64,000 nucleotides of DNA from Haliclystus octoradiatus (lineage: Eukaryota; Cnidaria; Staurozoa; Stauromedusae; Haliclystidae), in the NCBI GenBank assembly GCA_916610825.1, contig OU744448.1, forward strand, positions 22,237,032-22,301,031. The letters run 5' to 3'. Below are positions 31,609 to 43,719 of the stretch, piece by piece; the first letter of the stretch is position 1, and each line of letters starts with the position of its first letter. The translations under genes were made by a program, and so were the position numbers. The notes under the pieces are model-generated. The model saw only the letters and a program-made list of their open reading frames with translations. It ran no database searches and was not told the origin of the DNA.

Positions 31609-34361
31609 TTCTATGTTAAAGAATATGTTAGCAGATGTTAAAGAGGCATTAGATACATGTCACTCCTTGATCTAGGCAATAAAATTTATCAATTGAAAGG
31701 TGTATTATAATCAGTATCCAGGATTTAACAGTATTTTAACGATCACCTGGCTTCGTCGAACAATTCACCCTATAGAAGATTTGAATTTATATGATTCGTT
31801 GAGCTTTGAAGGAAGATTACTGTATAACTACTTAAGAAGGGAAGATATTTGTGTGCATTATTACTATCATGGTATTGATTAACGTGGCATTCAACATTGA
31901 AAATAAATCATTAAATTTCAAATTATCATAACTGAATGCAACTTCTACAAAATCACACATTGGGAGTCAAAAAGTTAGAAGTAAACATGTCTGCACGCAT
32001 AACTGTTTGTCATTTAACAAATGTATTCATACCAGAGTGAAAACAATCAAGAAAGGAATGTACGAATCTTTGTTGTACGAAAAATTGAATGAAGAAGACA
32101 TTTTCTTGGATTATGATAATGGAGGAATGATTTATGAGGTCATAGGTGAGTGTGCTTGAATTTTTTCAACCCCCTTTGATGTTATGTTATCTCCTATATA
32201 CTGGTGCTGCCAAGCAATGCAATATGCCTTTTTCACAGCATTGATATACAATATACACACATGATATAAAGTTATATGGAATAAAGGAAATACATATGAA
32301 ATAGTTTATAGGAAGGATCAAGGTACTGTAGTTCAATGAACACTCTTCTATGATCTCTACCAGTGTTGATGCAATGATAATCATTCAAAAGTGTACTGAT
32401 ATATATAATTGGAGTTTTCGCTCATGTATTCAGAACTGGCCGATATGCACCTAGACTACACTATACTGGTTATCTGACCTAGCGTGGTCATTTTCATACC
32501 GTTAGGTCTCTCAATCACGTTACACAATTCACTGGTCTTTGCCGAGTCAAAACGACCCCACTGTTTAAGTACTCAACATCTTGTCCCATGACATTCATAA
32601 ATCCAGTGTTTCAACACCTTTTTGATAGAAAAACTCTATCGCAGTCTAATGAAACCTTTCTAAACTCTACAATTCACGTTCAATTTCAGTCATATATGGC
32701 CAACAAGGTGTCCCAAAGATATGGGCATATCTATTCTGGAAAGTGGACAATTTACTTTTATTCAAGAGGAGAAAGTTGCGATTTTTGAAGTCTAGATTAA
32801 GAGTTCAATTCGAAAAATTATTGTCGCCATTCCTATATATTTTGCATGGACTACTCGATTTCCGAAAAACGTTTTTTGGTGTCATGTCCACTTTAACATT
32901 TATAATTGTCATAATTCTTTTGATTGCTGTAGAAATCACAAAGTTGCAATTCCATCAAAATAAATAATACTAACTTTCCAAATTGAAAAATAATTATATT
33001 ATTATCCAGCTAAATGGTAACATATAATCGTGATTACTTTTTGACAAGAGTAATTTTTGGCTAGTAATTGGTTACATTTCGGGAAGAATAATTGTATTGG
33101 TAATTATATATTCCTTTCTGGGAGGTTTACATTAGGATTGCTATTATTCAGTAATTTTTCAGCTAGCCGTCTATATTATTTCTCGGAGAAAGAATTACGT
33201 TGCTGATCAACTATGTATTATTATGAAGAATAATTATGAGCTGGAACCGATCACATCTTTGAATGATATCTAGGATGAAAATTGGAAATTTTAAAGAGTA
33301 GTAAACTTCATGTTGCTATAGAGGCTATCACATGATGAATTGATGCTTGGTGTAAGTACGTTTGATAGTATAGTTATAGGTAGTTTTTTTCTGGTTGAAG
33401 ATGGATTCTTGATATGAAGACGATAACTGAGGATTCTTGATATGTATACATTCATAATATGCAAGACTGATATTAATGCTTTGAGCTTTGATTTTCTATT
33501 CGAATATTAACATCTCTACAATCATATGGCTCACATATTCATTGTTGGACATATTTGATAATCATATCAGGTAATTTAGGATTCATATTGCGTATTTTCG
33601 TGTAGTACTGATGAGAACTGTAGAATTATGTTGAAGAGATAATATTAACAACGTAGGTTGAATTGATTTGTATATTTCTTCTTCTGAATAATAATATTAG
33701 TCATTGTTCTCATTTACTGTATTTATAGTGTTCAGATATATGCACGAAGGTGCTAGGTCATGCATGGTCGTTGTGAGTCATGCGGGGAGTAATGTAGGTT
33801 CTCCTATGTTCTAGTATTTTCTAGATGTTTCAAGAAGGTTCCTACAGTAATTCGTAACGAAAACACATTTGTGTATTCATTTAGGTACTTATTTCACAAT
33901 TACACTGATCTCCGATACTATTTGGCCATCTTGGAATTCGAAGGTTATTGTAAATGGGAAAGACATCAAGCCTCTATTACGTGGTATCAACATATTGCAA
34001 CTTCAACTCAATACAAGTTAGTGAGGAAATAAATATGACTATATATGTCCGAAAATCTGAAAATTTCAATGTTTCCTATTACCTATATATTAATAAATGA
34101 AAAAGTTTTAAAACTATCTATGATTATGAAGATAATGGACACGTAATTATGATATAATGAAAAAAATGCACCAGGAATAATCTCCAGGAATATAGTTTTG
34201 TGATACTAGAATACATTTGGATTGGAGATCAATCAACCGAGACAGTTATTTTGGTAACCATAAACGAAATCAATGATCAATGCCGATCATTATATATATA
34301 TCCTGATATTCCATAAGGTATCCTTGAATGAGGCACTGGGAACTGTGTCAATGCCAAACAT
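31609..34361. other. No confident gene; weak exon-like stretch on the plus strand
   Basis: On the plus strand 31938-32144 stays open and ends at a good donor (CATAG|GTGAGTG); it reads KKGMYESLLYEKLNEEDIFL near its end. No matching acceptor or partner exon is visible, and the family is not recognised. Another frame at 32588-32788 has no motif. The rest is AT-rich DNA. Confidence 0.3.
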
Positions 34362-34580
34362 TTAAAGGGGCAGAATTGACCGGTGGGCTCTACGCGCTCA
34401 CAGTCACGTGCGTGTTTGTCGTTTGTATTGTTTCTCTGTCTGAAACCATGCTGAAGCTTGAAATCTGAAGCCATGCTGAAGCCAGGACATAATTGGAGAC
34501 TTTTAACAGAAATAATACGAGTGACTAACATGCACCTGACTCTAGCGTGTAGAGCCCAGCGATCATTTTCGCCCTTTTAA
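34362..34580. mobile_element. MITE with TTAA ends, copy 2
   Basis: The left end TTAAAGGGGCAGAATTGACC and the right end (minus strand) TTAAAAGGGCGAAAATGATC match copy 1 at 27441. The inverted arms extend further, through GGGCTCTACGCGCT and its partner. The interior has no coding capacity. Confidence 0.75.
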
Positions 34581-34853
34581 TGTCAACTAAGAATCCAATA
34601 AGCATGAAGAAGTTCTAGAAATATTCGATAAACACGGTTAAATCTTCCTAGATATAAATATCCTGAAGAGGATAATCAAGTCTCAAACGAAAGAAATGAA
34701 AGATAGAACATTGTAAGACTCGAGAGATTTCGAACGCTGTTCTAGTGATTTGATTGGCTTACTCCTGTGTTTGGATCACGCAAGCCAAAACAACTTAGAC
34801 ATCATAAGAGAAAAGACATCCAAAATTTCATTTATGAAGATATTTATGCAGAT

Positions 34854-34886
<33 letters not shown>

Positions 34887-37030
34887 CAGTTTGAAGCTGC
34901 TATTGTATTATTACTCATACAAGTAGCTATGGGTAAGTTTGCCTTCAAACTATCACGAGCTTGATAAGATGAACCGTGATCCTGCATTACTCTCTCATCT
35001 ACCTCAATAAAGGGTTCATGCACGGGTTGCCATCGCAAAATTCCTGCATGATTGATGTTGGGAGACATGAATGAGGCGTAATGAATTAACGAGCCGCAGG
35101 CGAGTTTATTCTAGCTTTCACAGTGTCGGACAGCATCCGTTATATTATAGTGCAGAATTTTGTGATGGAGCACGGCATGTGTATGAACGCTTTTCTAAAA
35201 CAAAAAACATACCTGTTTAATCGGTCTTCGCAATTCTAAATTTTTATCAACAAAACTTTTCAGTTTCAATCACTATAGAATCGAACAAAAGTTGACCCAA
35301 TCAGAATCGCAAGTTTTATCACATGACGTGGTCGAAGTAGACGCCTCCTGATCAGTGCAGAAAATCCTACCTTTATTTCTTCGTACAATACATGTAATAT
35401 CTGTAAATTTTTGATGATAACAGATCAACGAAGATACACTGCATAGACGACCATGATGTATATTAATTAGACTTGAACAAAACAACAAAACAACATTTGG
35501 AATATTTTATACTAATAAGTGTGGAGTGAATCATCTAACAGTTATAATTAATGTTAACCGATACAATCGTATGACGATCGTTATTGTTAAACTGGATGAT
35601 TATTTTGATTGCTTGAACCATTTTGATTTTGGTTGCCTTCGCATTTGAGTTTAGCAAAAGTTCATCGCGTTCTTTGCCAGTCTTCTTCGAAAACCTGCCA
35701 CCATTGTTGCAATTATTACTAGTTATATCATTAATAAGATCATATTCGAAGTTAACGTTTGGCTTGTTTACAATTTTGGTGTCTTGATTTTGTATTGTTT
35801 TGTTTGGCTGTTTTGGGGTAAGCAAAATTGAGGGTTCAACCTTTGTTCAACTTCCCGCGTGCCTTCATTTATATTTCCTGCACGCTTCATTTATATTTTC
35901 GACCTATGTCAAATTTCTAGAAATCATTCGACTATTCTAAAACAGAACATGCCACGTGCCTAAATCGACTGTTTCCTGCATGCTAAACGACCAATCAAGT
36001 TGTGGTAAAAATGAATACAAACACCTGGTAGTGGTAGCCTTCTTCTAAAATAATACAAATTTTATAATCAAGTTTGTTTATATTGCGGAAGGTCGTTCAA
36101 ATCTTGATTTAATGATTTAAATTTCCTTCGATCAAATTAAAATTGCAAAAAGTTAAATTTTCACTATACATCATGATGTGGAAGAAATATTATCACAATA
36201 GTTTCCATTGACAAGCATGCGCTTTTGGTCGAATAAATTTATTGTTTCAAAATGATTTTTATCACAATTCGTCTTCAAATTATTGTTAAATTGTCTATCC
36301 ATTGTACAATGACAATTTTTATCCTTGAAACAATTGTTTTATATCCTACAATTACAGTACAGTGGTTTATATCTCATATACAGAATATATAACCTTGTCT
36401 TAATCTTAATAATATTTAGAAGTTTTCTCCTCTTCAATTGAAAAGTACAGATGCTCTGAGTAGTTTACCTATTATTATTTTGTGAATTTCGATTTTCTTG
36501 AATTAAATTTAATTTTAAATCTCGAAAAACTGAATTCATAACCATCGAATCATAGTCCAACGTGTGTTTTGTCTCAGAAAAGGTTGCCACACGCTTGCTA
36601 ATATTTGTGTTCATATTTATCATACTCGAAAGAGTAGGGAAAAACTCACAAAACTAAAACTCACTTGTCTCGCAGGCTAGTGAATTTTGCTATCAATTAA
36701 TATGGCATACTGATCTTGACTGACTCCGTCTATATGCTCATACTCAGCTCGCTTTCTAACAGAAAAAATATTATAATATGCACAAGGGCTATAAGAATGA
36801 ATTTGTTATGATTTCTTATGCTCATATTATATACCGCAGGTAAGTTATTCTTGCTGTTGTACAAGACGATGCAACTATGGCAATAAGTACTGGATTTGCA
36901 GCTGTAGAATATTCTAAACTTGGTGCTCGCAATGCTACTTTTGGATACAGACGATGATTTTGCTTTATTGGCTGCAAAGAATGTGGACAAATGTTTTCCT
37001 ATGTCCAGCAGCTTGGCAAAGAGGAACAAG
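34581..37030. other. No confident gene
   Basis: Holds an (ATT)n run at about 34855-34886. A minus-strand frame at 35825-35535 is rich in Asn and Lys but has no recognised domain. A segment at about 36515-36590 recurs near 39207-39275. Confidence 0.4.
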
Positions 37031-37031
37031 G

Positions 37032-37069
<38 letters not shown>

Positions 37070-37880
37070 ATTTTAATTCGTCACCAAAATGAGCATTTGC
37101 AGCTCGTTTTACATTATTGATACGAATATAAAATAAGAATAATAACAATAAGTAATAATATTTACAACAGCAAACTATAATAATATTAGTAATAACAATA
37201 GTGAATATAATGATCAAAACATAGAAGAAGAAAAACGAAGAAATTATATATAATAGTGGAAATAGTAAAAATAAGTATAATAATAATATAATAATGTCAA
37301 TAATAATAATGTTGATTTTTCTTTTTTATTAATCACGTATGTTAGTTGCTTGAGTATTTTTTAACTGCTGCTAATATTCATCAGATGGCACCTTCTTTTC
37401 CATCACAAAGCTGTGATGTATTCTGATAATGTTCTTTTAAAAGTTTGAAAACTATTTTTTAGTATTGTATGTGGTATAAATTGCCATAACCCTGTCCCAA
37501 CTGCCACAAATGACCATCTGAGTGAGGCTGTATGACATCGAGGTGAGACAAGGTTTTTTTGGATGTTCGGATAATGTATATTTGGTGATAGATATTTTGA
37601 AGAGGGTGAATATCAAGTTTGAGGTTTCAGTTTTGAGTGTTCTGTGGATTATTGTGGCTAGCTTGACTATTCTTCTAGTATGAAGGCTTTGAAGGAGGTG
37701 ATCTTTGCAATGATTGTTGTAGCAAGGAGTAAGTTGAGTGATGGATTTTTTTTGCATGCGTTCAAATTTTAAATTATCGCTTTGATTGATGCCGAGAAGT
37801 AATAGATGTATAATAGATAATATGTAAGTGCCACTATGATGGCTATCTGATGTTCAATCGATATTGATCTTTGGGAGTAA
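37031..37880 (-). pseudogene. 5'-truncated LINE copy, same family as 8-12 kb
   Basis: The minus strand reads LLLLGINQSDNLKFERMQKK and then SLHTRRIVKLATIIHRTLKT, matching the C-terminus of the 8-12 kb LINE ORF2 (LLLLGINQTDRLKLERIQER, SLHVRRIVKLTNMIHKTLIT). It ends with the same 3' structure: outer stem ATTCGT/ACGAAT and inner GAGC/GCTC at 37076-37127, then a long (CA)n tail, seen as (GT)n at 37035-37066. 5' truncation is typical of LINE insertion. Confidence 0.85.
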
Positions 37881-39206
37881 AAGCTATGTTGAAAGTGTTC
37901 ACATTCTTGCACATCTTGCTTTGGGATGCACATGTGATATTTATGTTATTAGAATTATTTATAAACATGGGAAAGGTAATAAAAATACAGAAGGAAATCT
38001 AGAATACCGTTGATTTATATGTAAATTATAGCTTTCCCTTAATAAAACGGATTTTTATGAAGGTTACTTGAATTGTCTTCTGTATGAGGTTATCTTATCA
38101 AACTATATTGATTATGACTTTCCTTAATCCTATGAAAAACTACGTATTCCATATCAACATTAAATACTGACAAACAACTTTTAACCGCTAAAATCACAAC
38201 AGCTATATATTATATGTTATTAGAAATATACGAAATAGCGAAGTCAGTCCCTCGTTCACTGATACTGACCATAGTACTGATGACGGCATAATGGTAAGAA
38301 ACCATTACTCATTTGCTGCTATTATGAATATCATCCCATTTAAAGTGTCTTTTTAAAACATTTGACAGCAAATGTCAGTGGTAACAAGTTTTTAATTTTA
38401 TTTTCTTGCTCACCATTTTGGATATCTTTTGTATCTATTTTCAAGAGTTAAGTTATTTAATTAAATATTCTACAAATTTATATTAGAATTACTGTAATTT
38501 ACATTATTTGAAATTAAATTAAAAATAATACTTAACGGATTGAATCCGCTTGGGAATTTAGTTTTGGTTTCAAGTCTCTTATGAAAAGTAATTAAAAATA
38601 TGTTTGTTAAACCAGAGTATCAATTAAGATAAATATGAGACAAGTCGTCTGATAATCGCAAATAAGACGAGTAACCGAAAAGGTTGTTGCCTCATCTTTG
38701 TTTCAATTCTATATATATTATATAACTAGGAATTGCAGCTTATAACATGTCTTATTAAATTCAAAAGACTATAGCTGTAGCAGATTGCCTTCGATATTCA
38801 AAATGCAGCAATAGTCTGCAATGGCATATCTCTAGCTGGTACAAATCAATGCAAATTTACAGTAAATTGTATACTGTAAAGGACCTGAAAGGACCTGAAA
38901 TGCTGCAAAGTTACTGGGATTTCGATTTATAATCACCGATCTCCATGACCAAGTTTAACTTGACTATTACTTATCCTAACTTAGTACGCAAAGCAAATTT
39001 AATGCTGCTCTGTTTTCTGTATGTATGTATTTAGTAGACTAGATGAAAAAACTGTTACTGTATAAGTACAGGTGTAAAATATTAAAATGTTTCTCATACA
39101 ATCAGGGAGATTCCGTAAGTATATAATTACTGCTTTTTTAGTTAGGAGATCCATATAATTTACATCTGATTGTGATTAATTGTAAAATATATGCTAATTT
39201 TAATTT
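37881..39206. other. No gene seen
   Basis: AT-rich DNA with no open frame of note and no recognised repeat. Confidence 0.45.
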
Positions 39207-39284
39207 GGATCTCGAAGCCGTGGTTTCCTAACCGTCGAATCATAATCCAACGAGTGTTTTATCTTAGAAACGGTTAATTTTAAT

Positions 39285-39485
39285 TGAAATCTAAAAATTT
39301 TGACTTCAAATTACTACATTCATTATTAAAATGAGTATCTGACGATGATAAGCGATTGGCTTGGAGATCAAAGATATAAGAAGGCACTATTAAATACTAT
39401 GCTTGATCGAGCCATTCGCTTATCATCGTCAGATAATAATTTTAATAATAAATGTAGTAATTTGACGTCAATATTTTAGATTTCA
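39285..39485. repeat. Hairpin repeat before the Penelope-like frame
   Basis: The left arm 39285-39360 (TGAAATCTAAAAATTTTGAC onward) and the right arm 39411-39485 are inverted copies over about 75 bases with few mismatches, with 50 bases between. Both arms carry CTGACGATGATAAGCGA. Confidence 0.85.
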
Positions 39486-39558
39486 AAAGTCTCCCATATA
39501 TGTAATACAAGTAATAGAATTTAATGCTAGTAACTTAAAGAAACGGTGTGCTGAGTAT

Positions 39559-40050
39559 TTGCTTGATTTGCCTATTGCAAGCGAAAATAAGAATGAAGTT
39601 AATGTAGTATTACCTTTTAAGGACCAAATTTCGGCAAATCACGTAAAAACGCAATTGTCAAAACTTAGTACAAATATTGGTCAATTTATCAGACCAGTTT
39701 TTAGCAGTAAAAAGCTTATTGATGATTTGGGATACGCGAACAAAAGCCACCAATGTTGCCCCGTCAATGCATTGTGTATTGTTTTCAATGTGACGTGTGA
39801 TGCTAGTTATGTTAGCTATACATGCCAACACCTTCATCAACGTATTGGCAGAGACACCGGTTCAGCTGTCGGCGCACACCTTCGTCACTCTTACGGCTTA
39901 ACTGTCCGGAACAGTCATCACACTTTCTGTGTTTTGAATAAATGCAAAAACAAAACTGATTGTCTTATTTATGAAATTCTTGCAATCAGGTGGATCAAGC
40001 CAAAACTCAACACGCAATCGGATTCTATAAAATCCCGGTTGTTTGTTTAA
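39559..40050 (+). pseudogene. Penelope-like GIY-YIG endonuclease C-terminus
   Basis: About 160 residues. The first part (LPFKDQISANHVKTQLSKLS) is the linker region between RT and endonuclease in Penelope-like polymerases. CDASYVSYTCQHLHQRIGRD corresponds to the GIY-YIG core with its second motif and the catalytic Arg. GAHLRHSYGL and LIYEILAIRWIKPKLNTQSD hold the His and Glu positions near the end. The usual GIY tyrosine pair is degenerate (VSY). No start codon context and no RT upstream, so it is a remnant although the frame is open. Confidence 0.75.
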
Positions 40051-40265
40051 TTTCAGTGTAATTGTATTTGATAATTTCCTTTGTATACTCAAATTCTATA
40101 TATTTGTAATTTTTAATTTGTATTTATATACCTGACGATACCATGAAGATATGACCTGGCGAAGCGTTGTGAAATTCCGTGTTTTTTTTTGTCGCTGTCA
40201 TTTGTTACAAATAAAAATTAAGCATGCATAAATAGAAGGCTGTGAAAAGAAAACTCTTTGATTAA

Positions 40266-40679
40266 GTTTACAAGGAGGACGAGTTACTCGGGTCTATTGT
40301 TTATGCGCGTTCTGTTTACAAGCAAAGTGAGAAAAGCTGTTGCCACCCCTGAGTAACTCGCCTAACTGAGTTACTTGCCTACCCGAGTTACTCGCCCTAG
40401 CAGAACGGGTTACCCTAGCACCCAACACAACCTTTTGACTTGTAAACACAAATACGCGAGTTAAAATTAAAATTGGTAGCTTGAATTTTCCAATATTTAG
40501 AATGTTTCCGTTGTAGACATCTTTGGTTCTCTAAAATTGTTTGGTTTCAGCGCGCATGCTTAGATCAGCTTTAAATGATTCAATTCGGGTAGGCGGGTTA
40601 CTCGGATTGCCCTTGTACACATTTTAACTCAGTATGGCGAGTAGCTCGCCTATCCGGTTAACTCGCCCTCCTTGTAAAC
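40266..40679. mobile_element. MITE with GAGTTACTCG motif clusters
   Basis: The ends are GTTTACAAGGAGGACGAGTTA and, on the minus strand, GTTTACAAGGAGGGCGAGTTA. Inside are about nine variants of the near-palindrome GAGTTACTCG, and two further GTTTACAAG copies (40312, and inverted at about 40438). Such subterminal motif clusters are typical transposase-binding arrays of hAT-like elements, but no target duplication is clear. Confidence 0.7.
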
Positions 40680-41607
40680 AGGGCCTAATGGAAGTTGGAG
40701 AAAAAAGGAAGAAAATTTTAACAATAATAATTAAAAAAGATGAGGAAATATAATAATGCAATTAAAATGAAGTTATAGGTAGAACCAAGGAGGATACATA
40801 TGTTAAAACTCTTGACTGTACAGACACTGTAATAGTATTGAATGGAATTGAAAGAAATCGATGAGTCGGCAGCTGGATATCAAAATCAAAACAAATGCCA
40901 TTCCACATAAATGGAAAATTGAATGTTGGAAAGGTTTGCAATAAAGAATTTTGATAATTCAGATTACTTAGTGTATTATCTTTGAACTTGTTTGATTTCA
41001 ATAATTTTCTCATGCCGCCACTACATGAATGGCCATCCGTGTCTACGATTTTTGTTTTATTTACTGTTTCTTATTCAATCACACAGAGACAGCCTTATTG
41101 ACAATTAATAACATTCCACCCCAAATCTTATTGAGAGATCTTTAAAGCTATTGTATCGTGAAACCTAAAATACGATAATTGAAGAGAGCATTATATGATA
41201 GCTTTTTCTGTTTTCGGTTGGATCCTTTAAGATTAGTCATGCTAAAGAGAATCACAAATAAAACTGGCAGATCGTGATATATGGAGCAAAAGCCTCTCTG
41301 CTTTGATCGCTAATAATAGCAATAAGTAAAGCATGTTTATGCTGAATATGATTACTATGGCATATTTGTTGATGTATTAATAACATCTAACCTTTTTGGA
41401 GAATGTTATGACTAATTACTTCGAATTGTGAAAGCATTCAATCAATCAATTATATCAAATTTATCAACTGTTTATTAAAAGGTTACGTTTACTTAATTTA
41501 GATTTACTGCTGAAGTACAGTAACTGCTGAAACCACATTTTTACTATTCCCCACTTTGTTTCTACAACAAATCTGCTATGCAAAATGCATCTGTTTATCT
41601 TCATTGG
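40680..41607. other. Intergenic; candidate poly(A) signal of MFS paralog 2
   Basis: No gene seen. TTTATT at 41471-41476 gives AATAAA on the minus strand, about 135 bases past the stop of MFS paralog 2. Confidence 0.45.
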
Positions 41608-42999
41608 TTAGACAACGTTTCGCCCATCAGGCATCAGCAATCGTTGGGGATCAATTAAATGTTTTCTTTTAACAATGAGAGCCATAGTTAATATTACGAT
41701 AACCATCAGAATAATAGGCGATGTTACATTTACTGACTTGAACCATATACTCGTAAACAGACCAGCTGTCACCATTCCAATTGATTTTGGAATAGTTCTC
41801 ATGCCCTCTGCGAAACCTTGCATTTTTAATGGAACAAATCGAGAGGCTAATGATCTTGACAAAACATCTTCTAATATCCATGTGGTTGAACCAACAGTAA
41901 GCCATATATAGTACAGTGCAGGAGATGACAAAGAAATGCTCTCGAAGTAATGCATTACCATTAATAATCCAGGTATTGCAAGCTGCGCCAAATTCAAGAA
42001 AACTACAGTATAGAAATCATTGATATAGGTTTGCAGAAAAGCGCATGTTGAATTTGCTGTGATAAATACAGCACCACTTATGATGTAGCTAATACTAAGT
42101 TGTATACCATTAAATCCTATCCAATCGGCTGCCACGAGAGGAATTAGTGCCTCCATGGAAATTAATACAAATGTCCATATAAACGTAGCAATATACATCA
42201 ATACCAAGTTGTTGTTATTTAATAAAAACTTTATTTTTAGGACAACACTGATTTGATTGCCGTCATCAAGGTTTGTCGTCATGCCTTCTCCATTGACATA
42301 TTTGACCTTTATCTCATCTTTGTTGGAATTACTAATTAAATTGGACTTCTCGTCTACTTCACTTTTGTCGATTTTATACCTGTGAATCTCATCACTGTTG
42401 TACAAAAAGATAGCAGTAGATATCTGCAGGATTATAAAAAAGATACAAACGATGAAACCAGGCGCATTTGTAGGATGGATGAAAAACCAACCCCATTGAA
42501 TATCAATATTTACCAATGCGAAATTTGTTGCAGGACCAAGTAGAGATCCTAAAGACAATCCAATGTTTAAAATCGATAGCGCCTTTGTTAGAATAGCGCC
42601 ATCAAACATCCTAGCAAGTTCAGCAACAGCAATAGTAAGCACTCCACCTGCCAACCCGTTTAGTAATTGACCAATGACTAGTAATGGTGGTGAAATAGGC
42701 ATGCTGTAGGCCAAGGTACCAATGAAGCCAATAGAGTTACCAACTAAAAAGCATGTTCTAGCATTGCCATAGCGATCACATATGCATCCAAGTAACAATC
42801 CAGAGATGGAAGCAACAACTAAGCTGGTAGAAATCAGTACACCCTGGTAAATTGGGATGTTAGAAGCCTTCAACTCTTGTAAATAAAATACTGCTTGAGA
42901 GTTCCGAGAATTGAAGTCAAACCCAAATATAAAGCTTGCGAAGAAGTAAACACAAAAACTTGATATGCGGCTGAAATTACCAGATTTCATTCTTTCCAT
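41608..42999 (-). CDS. MFS transporter, MFSD8/CLN7-like, paralog 2
   Basis: Intronless, 463 residues, starting MERMKSGNF at the ATG at 42999. It has the same plan as paralog 1: about 12 helices, motif A at residues 71-82 (GCICDRYGNART), HPTNAPGF before helix 6, a charged central loop, and EALIPLVAADW at the start of the second half. Most residues are identical to paralogs 1 and 3 by eye. The differences cluster in the central loop and the C-terminus. The leader just before the start codon (AAGCTCTCAAGGATGG) is shared with paralog 3, so the duplication included some 5' sequence. The frame is free of stops, and changes look mostly conservative, which suggests a functional gene. A possible AATAAA lies 3'. 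Confidence 0.85.
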   Translation of the reverse strand: MERMKSGNFSRISSFCVYFFASFIFGFDFNSRNSQAVFYLQELKASNIPIYQGVLISTSLVVASISGLLLGCICDRYGNARTCFLVGNSIGFIGTLAYSMPISPPLLVIGQLLNGLAGGVLTIAVAELARMFDGAILTKALSILNIGLSLGSLLGPATNFALVNIDIQWGWFFIHPTNAPGFIVCIFFIILQISTAIFLYNSDEIHRYKIDKSEVDEKSNLISNSNKDEIKVKYVNGEGMTTNLDDGNQISVVLKIKFLLNNNNLVLMYIATFIWTFVLISMEALIPLVAADWIGFNGIQLSISYIISGAVFITANSTCAFLQTYINDFYTVVFLNLAQLAIPGLLMVMHYFESISLSSPALYYIWLTVGSTTWILEDVLSRSLASRFVPLKMQGFAEGMRTIPKSIGMVTAGLFTSIWFKSVNVTSPIILMVIVILTMALIVKRKHLIDPQRLLMPDGRNVV

Positions 43000-43719
43000 C
43001 CTTGAGAGCTTAATATATATATGTATGAAGGAAGATGCTAATCAGATACTATTAAGTAGCTGTCTTGTGGTTGTCTCGTGTAAATAGTATTCAACAAAGC
43101 AAAGATGTTAATGCAATTATATAGCGTGTTCACAATGTTTACTAGTCTTTGTACTGAGCAAAAATTATCAAAACATCATGTTTTGCTAAAAAACAATAGC
43201 TCACAATTCTACATTGTAGAGAAGTATTCACTTTAACTGCATGTAAATATGTTCCCCTGCTGTTTATACAACCTTCTTTTATACAAAATCTTGTTGAAAT
43301 AACTCTAAGTAGCCAATATTTAGATGTTGCATGTCTTCATCTTCCGACGGATCTATGAGCTGCAACATGACAAACTTCCTATCAAATAGAAGACGATTTT
43401 CCGGACATGGTCATAACATTTTTCTTTCGAATTTGATAACTATATCTTCAATTTTTTTCGAAACTAAGGTTTCTTTGTCACAATCATCGCGCTACGGTCT
43501 GTCAAACTCCTCTAAATCTGATAGCGGTGGCCAAGATAAACAGTACATGCAATAATTTAAATAACAATGAGAACAATGCAAGTGTGAATTTTTTCAATCA
43601 TTCCACAACATGCTGTTATGCCAACGACGAGTCATACTCCAGTGACTGAACGAAAATAAACAAAGGAAGAAGTCGCATGAGTTTGTAAACAAATCGGGAA
43701 ACAAATATATGAATCTGAA
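43000..43719. other. No gene; broken coding-like stretch on the minus strand
   Basis: On the minus strand about 43545-43290 reads like protein (VIKFERKML, FVMLQLIDPSEDEDMQHLNIG) but carries several in-frame stops. It may be a decayed transposon or host fragment; nothing is recognised. Confidence 0.3.

Larger units (their letters stand above)
39207..40190 (+). mobile_element. Penelope-like element fragment
   Basis: The frame at 39559-40050 is the end of a Penelope-like polymerase with its GIY-YIG endonuclease. Upstream is an inverted repeat with CTGACGATGATAAGCGA in both arms. Downstream is a short region with CTGACGATACC...GGCGAAGCG. That motif order recalls the hammerhead-type sequences in the terminal repeats of Penelope-like elements. 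The reverse transcriptase is absent, so this is a 5'-truncated copy. The start coordinate is approximate. Confidence 0.7.

Noticed and set aside
34771-35060. Second copy of the 15852-16039 foldback
   Set aside because: Only two short words match, far apart; too little to call a copy.
35535-35825. 96-residue Asn/Lys-rich minus-strand frame
   Set aside because: Low-complexity composition, no domain, no splice partners.
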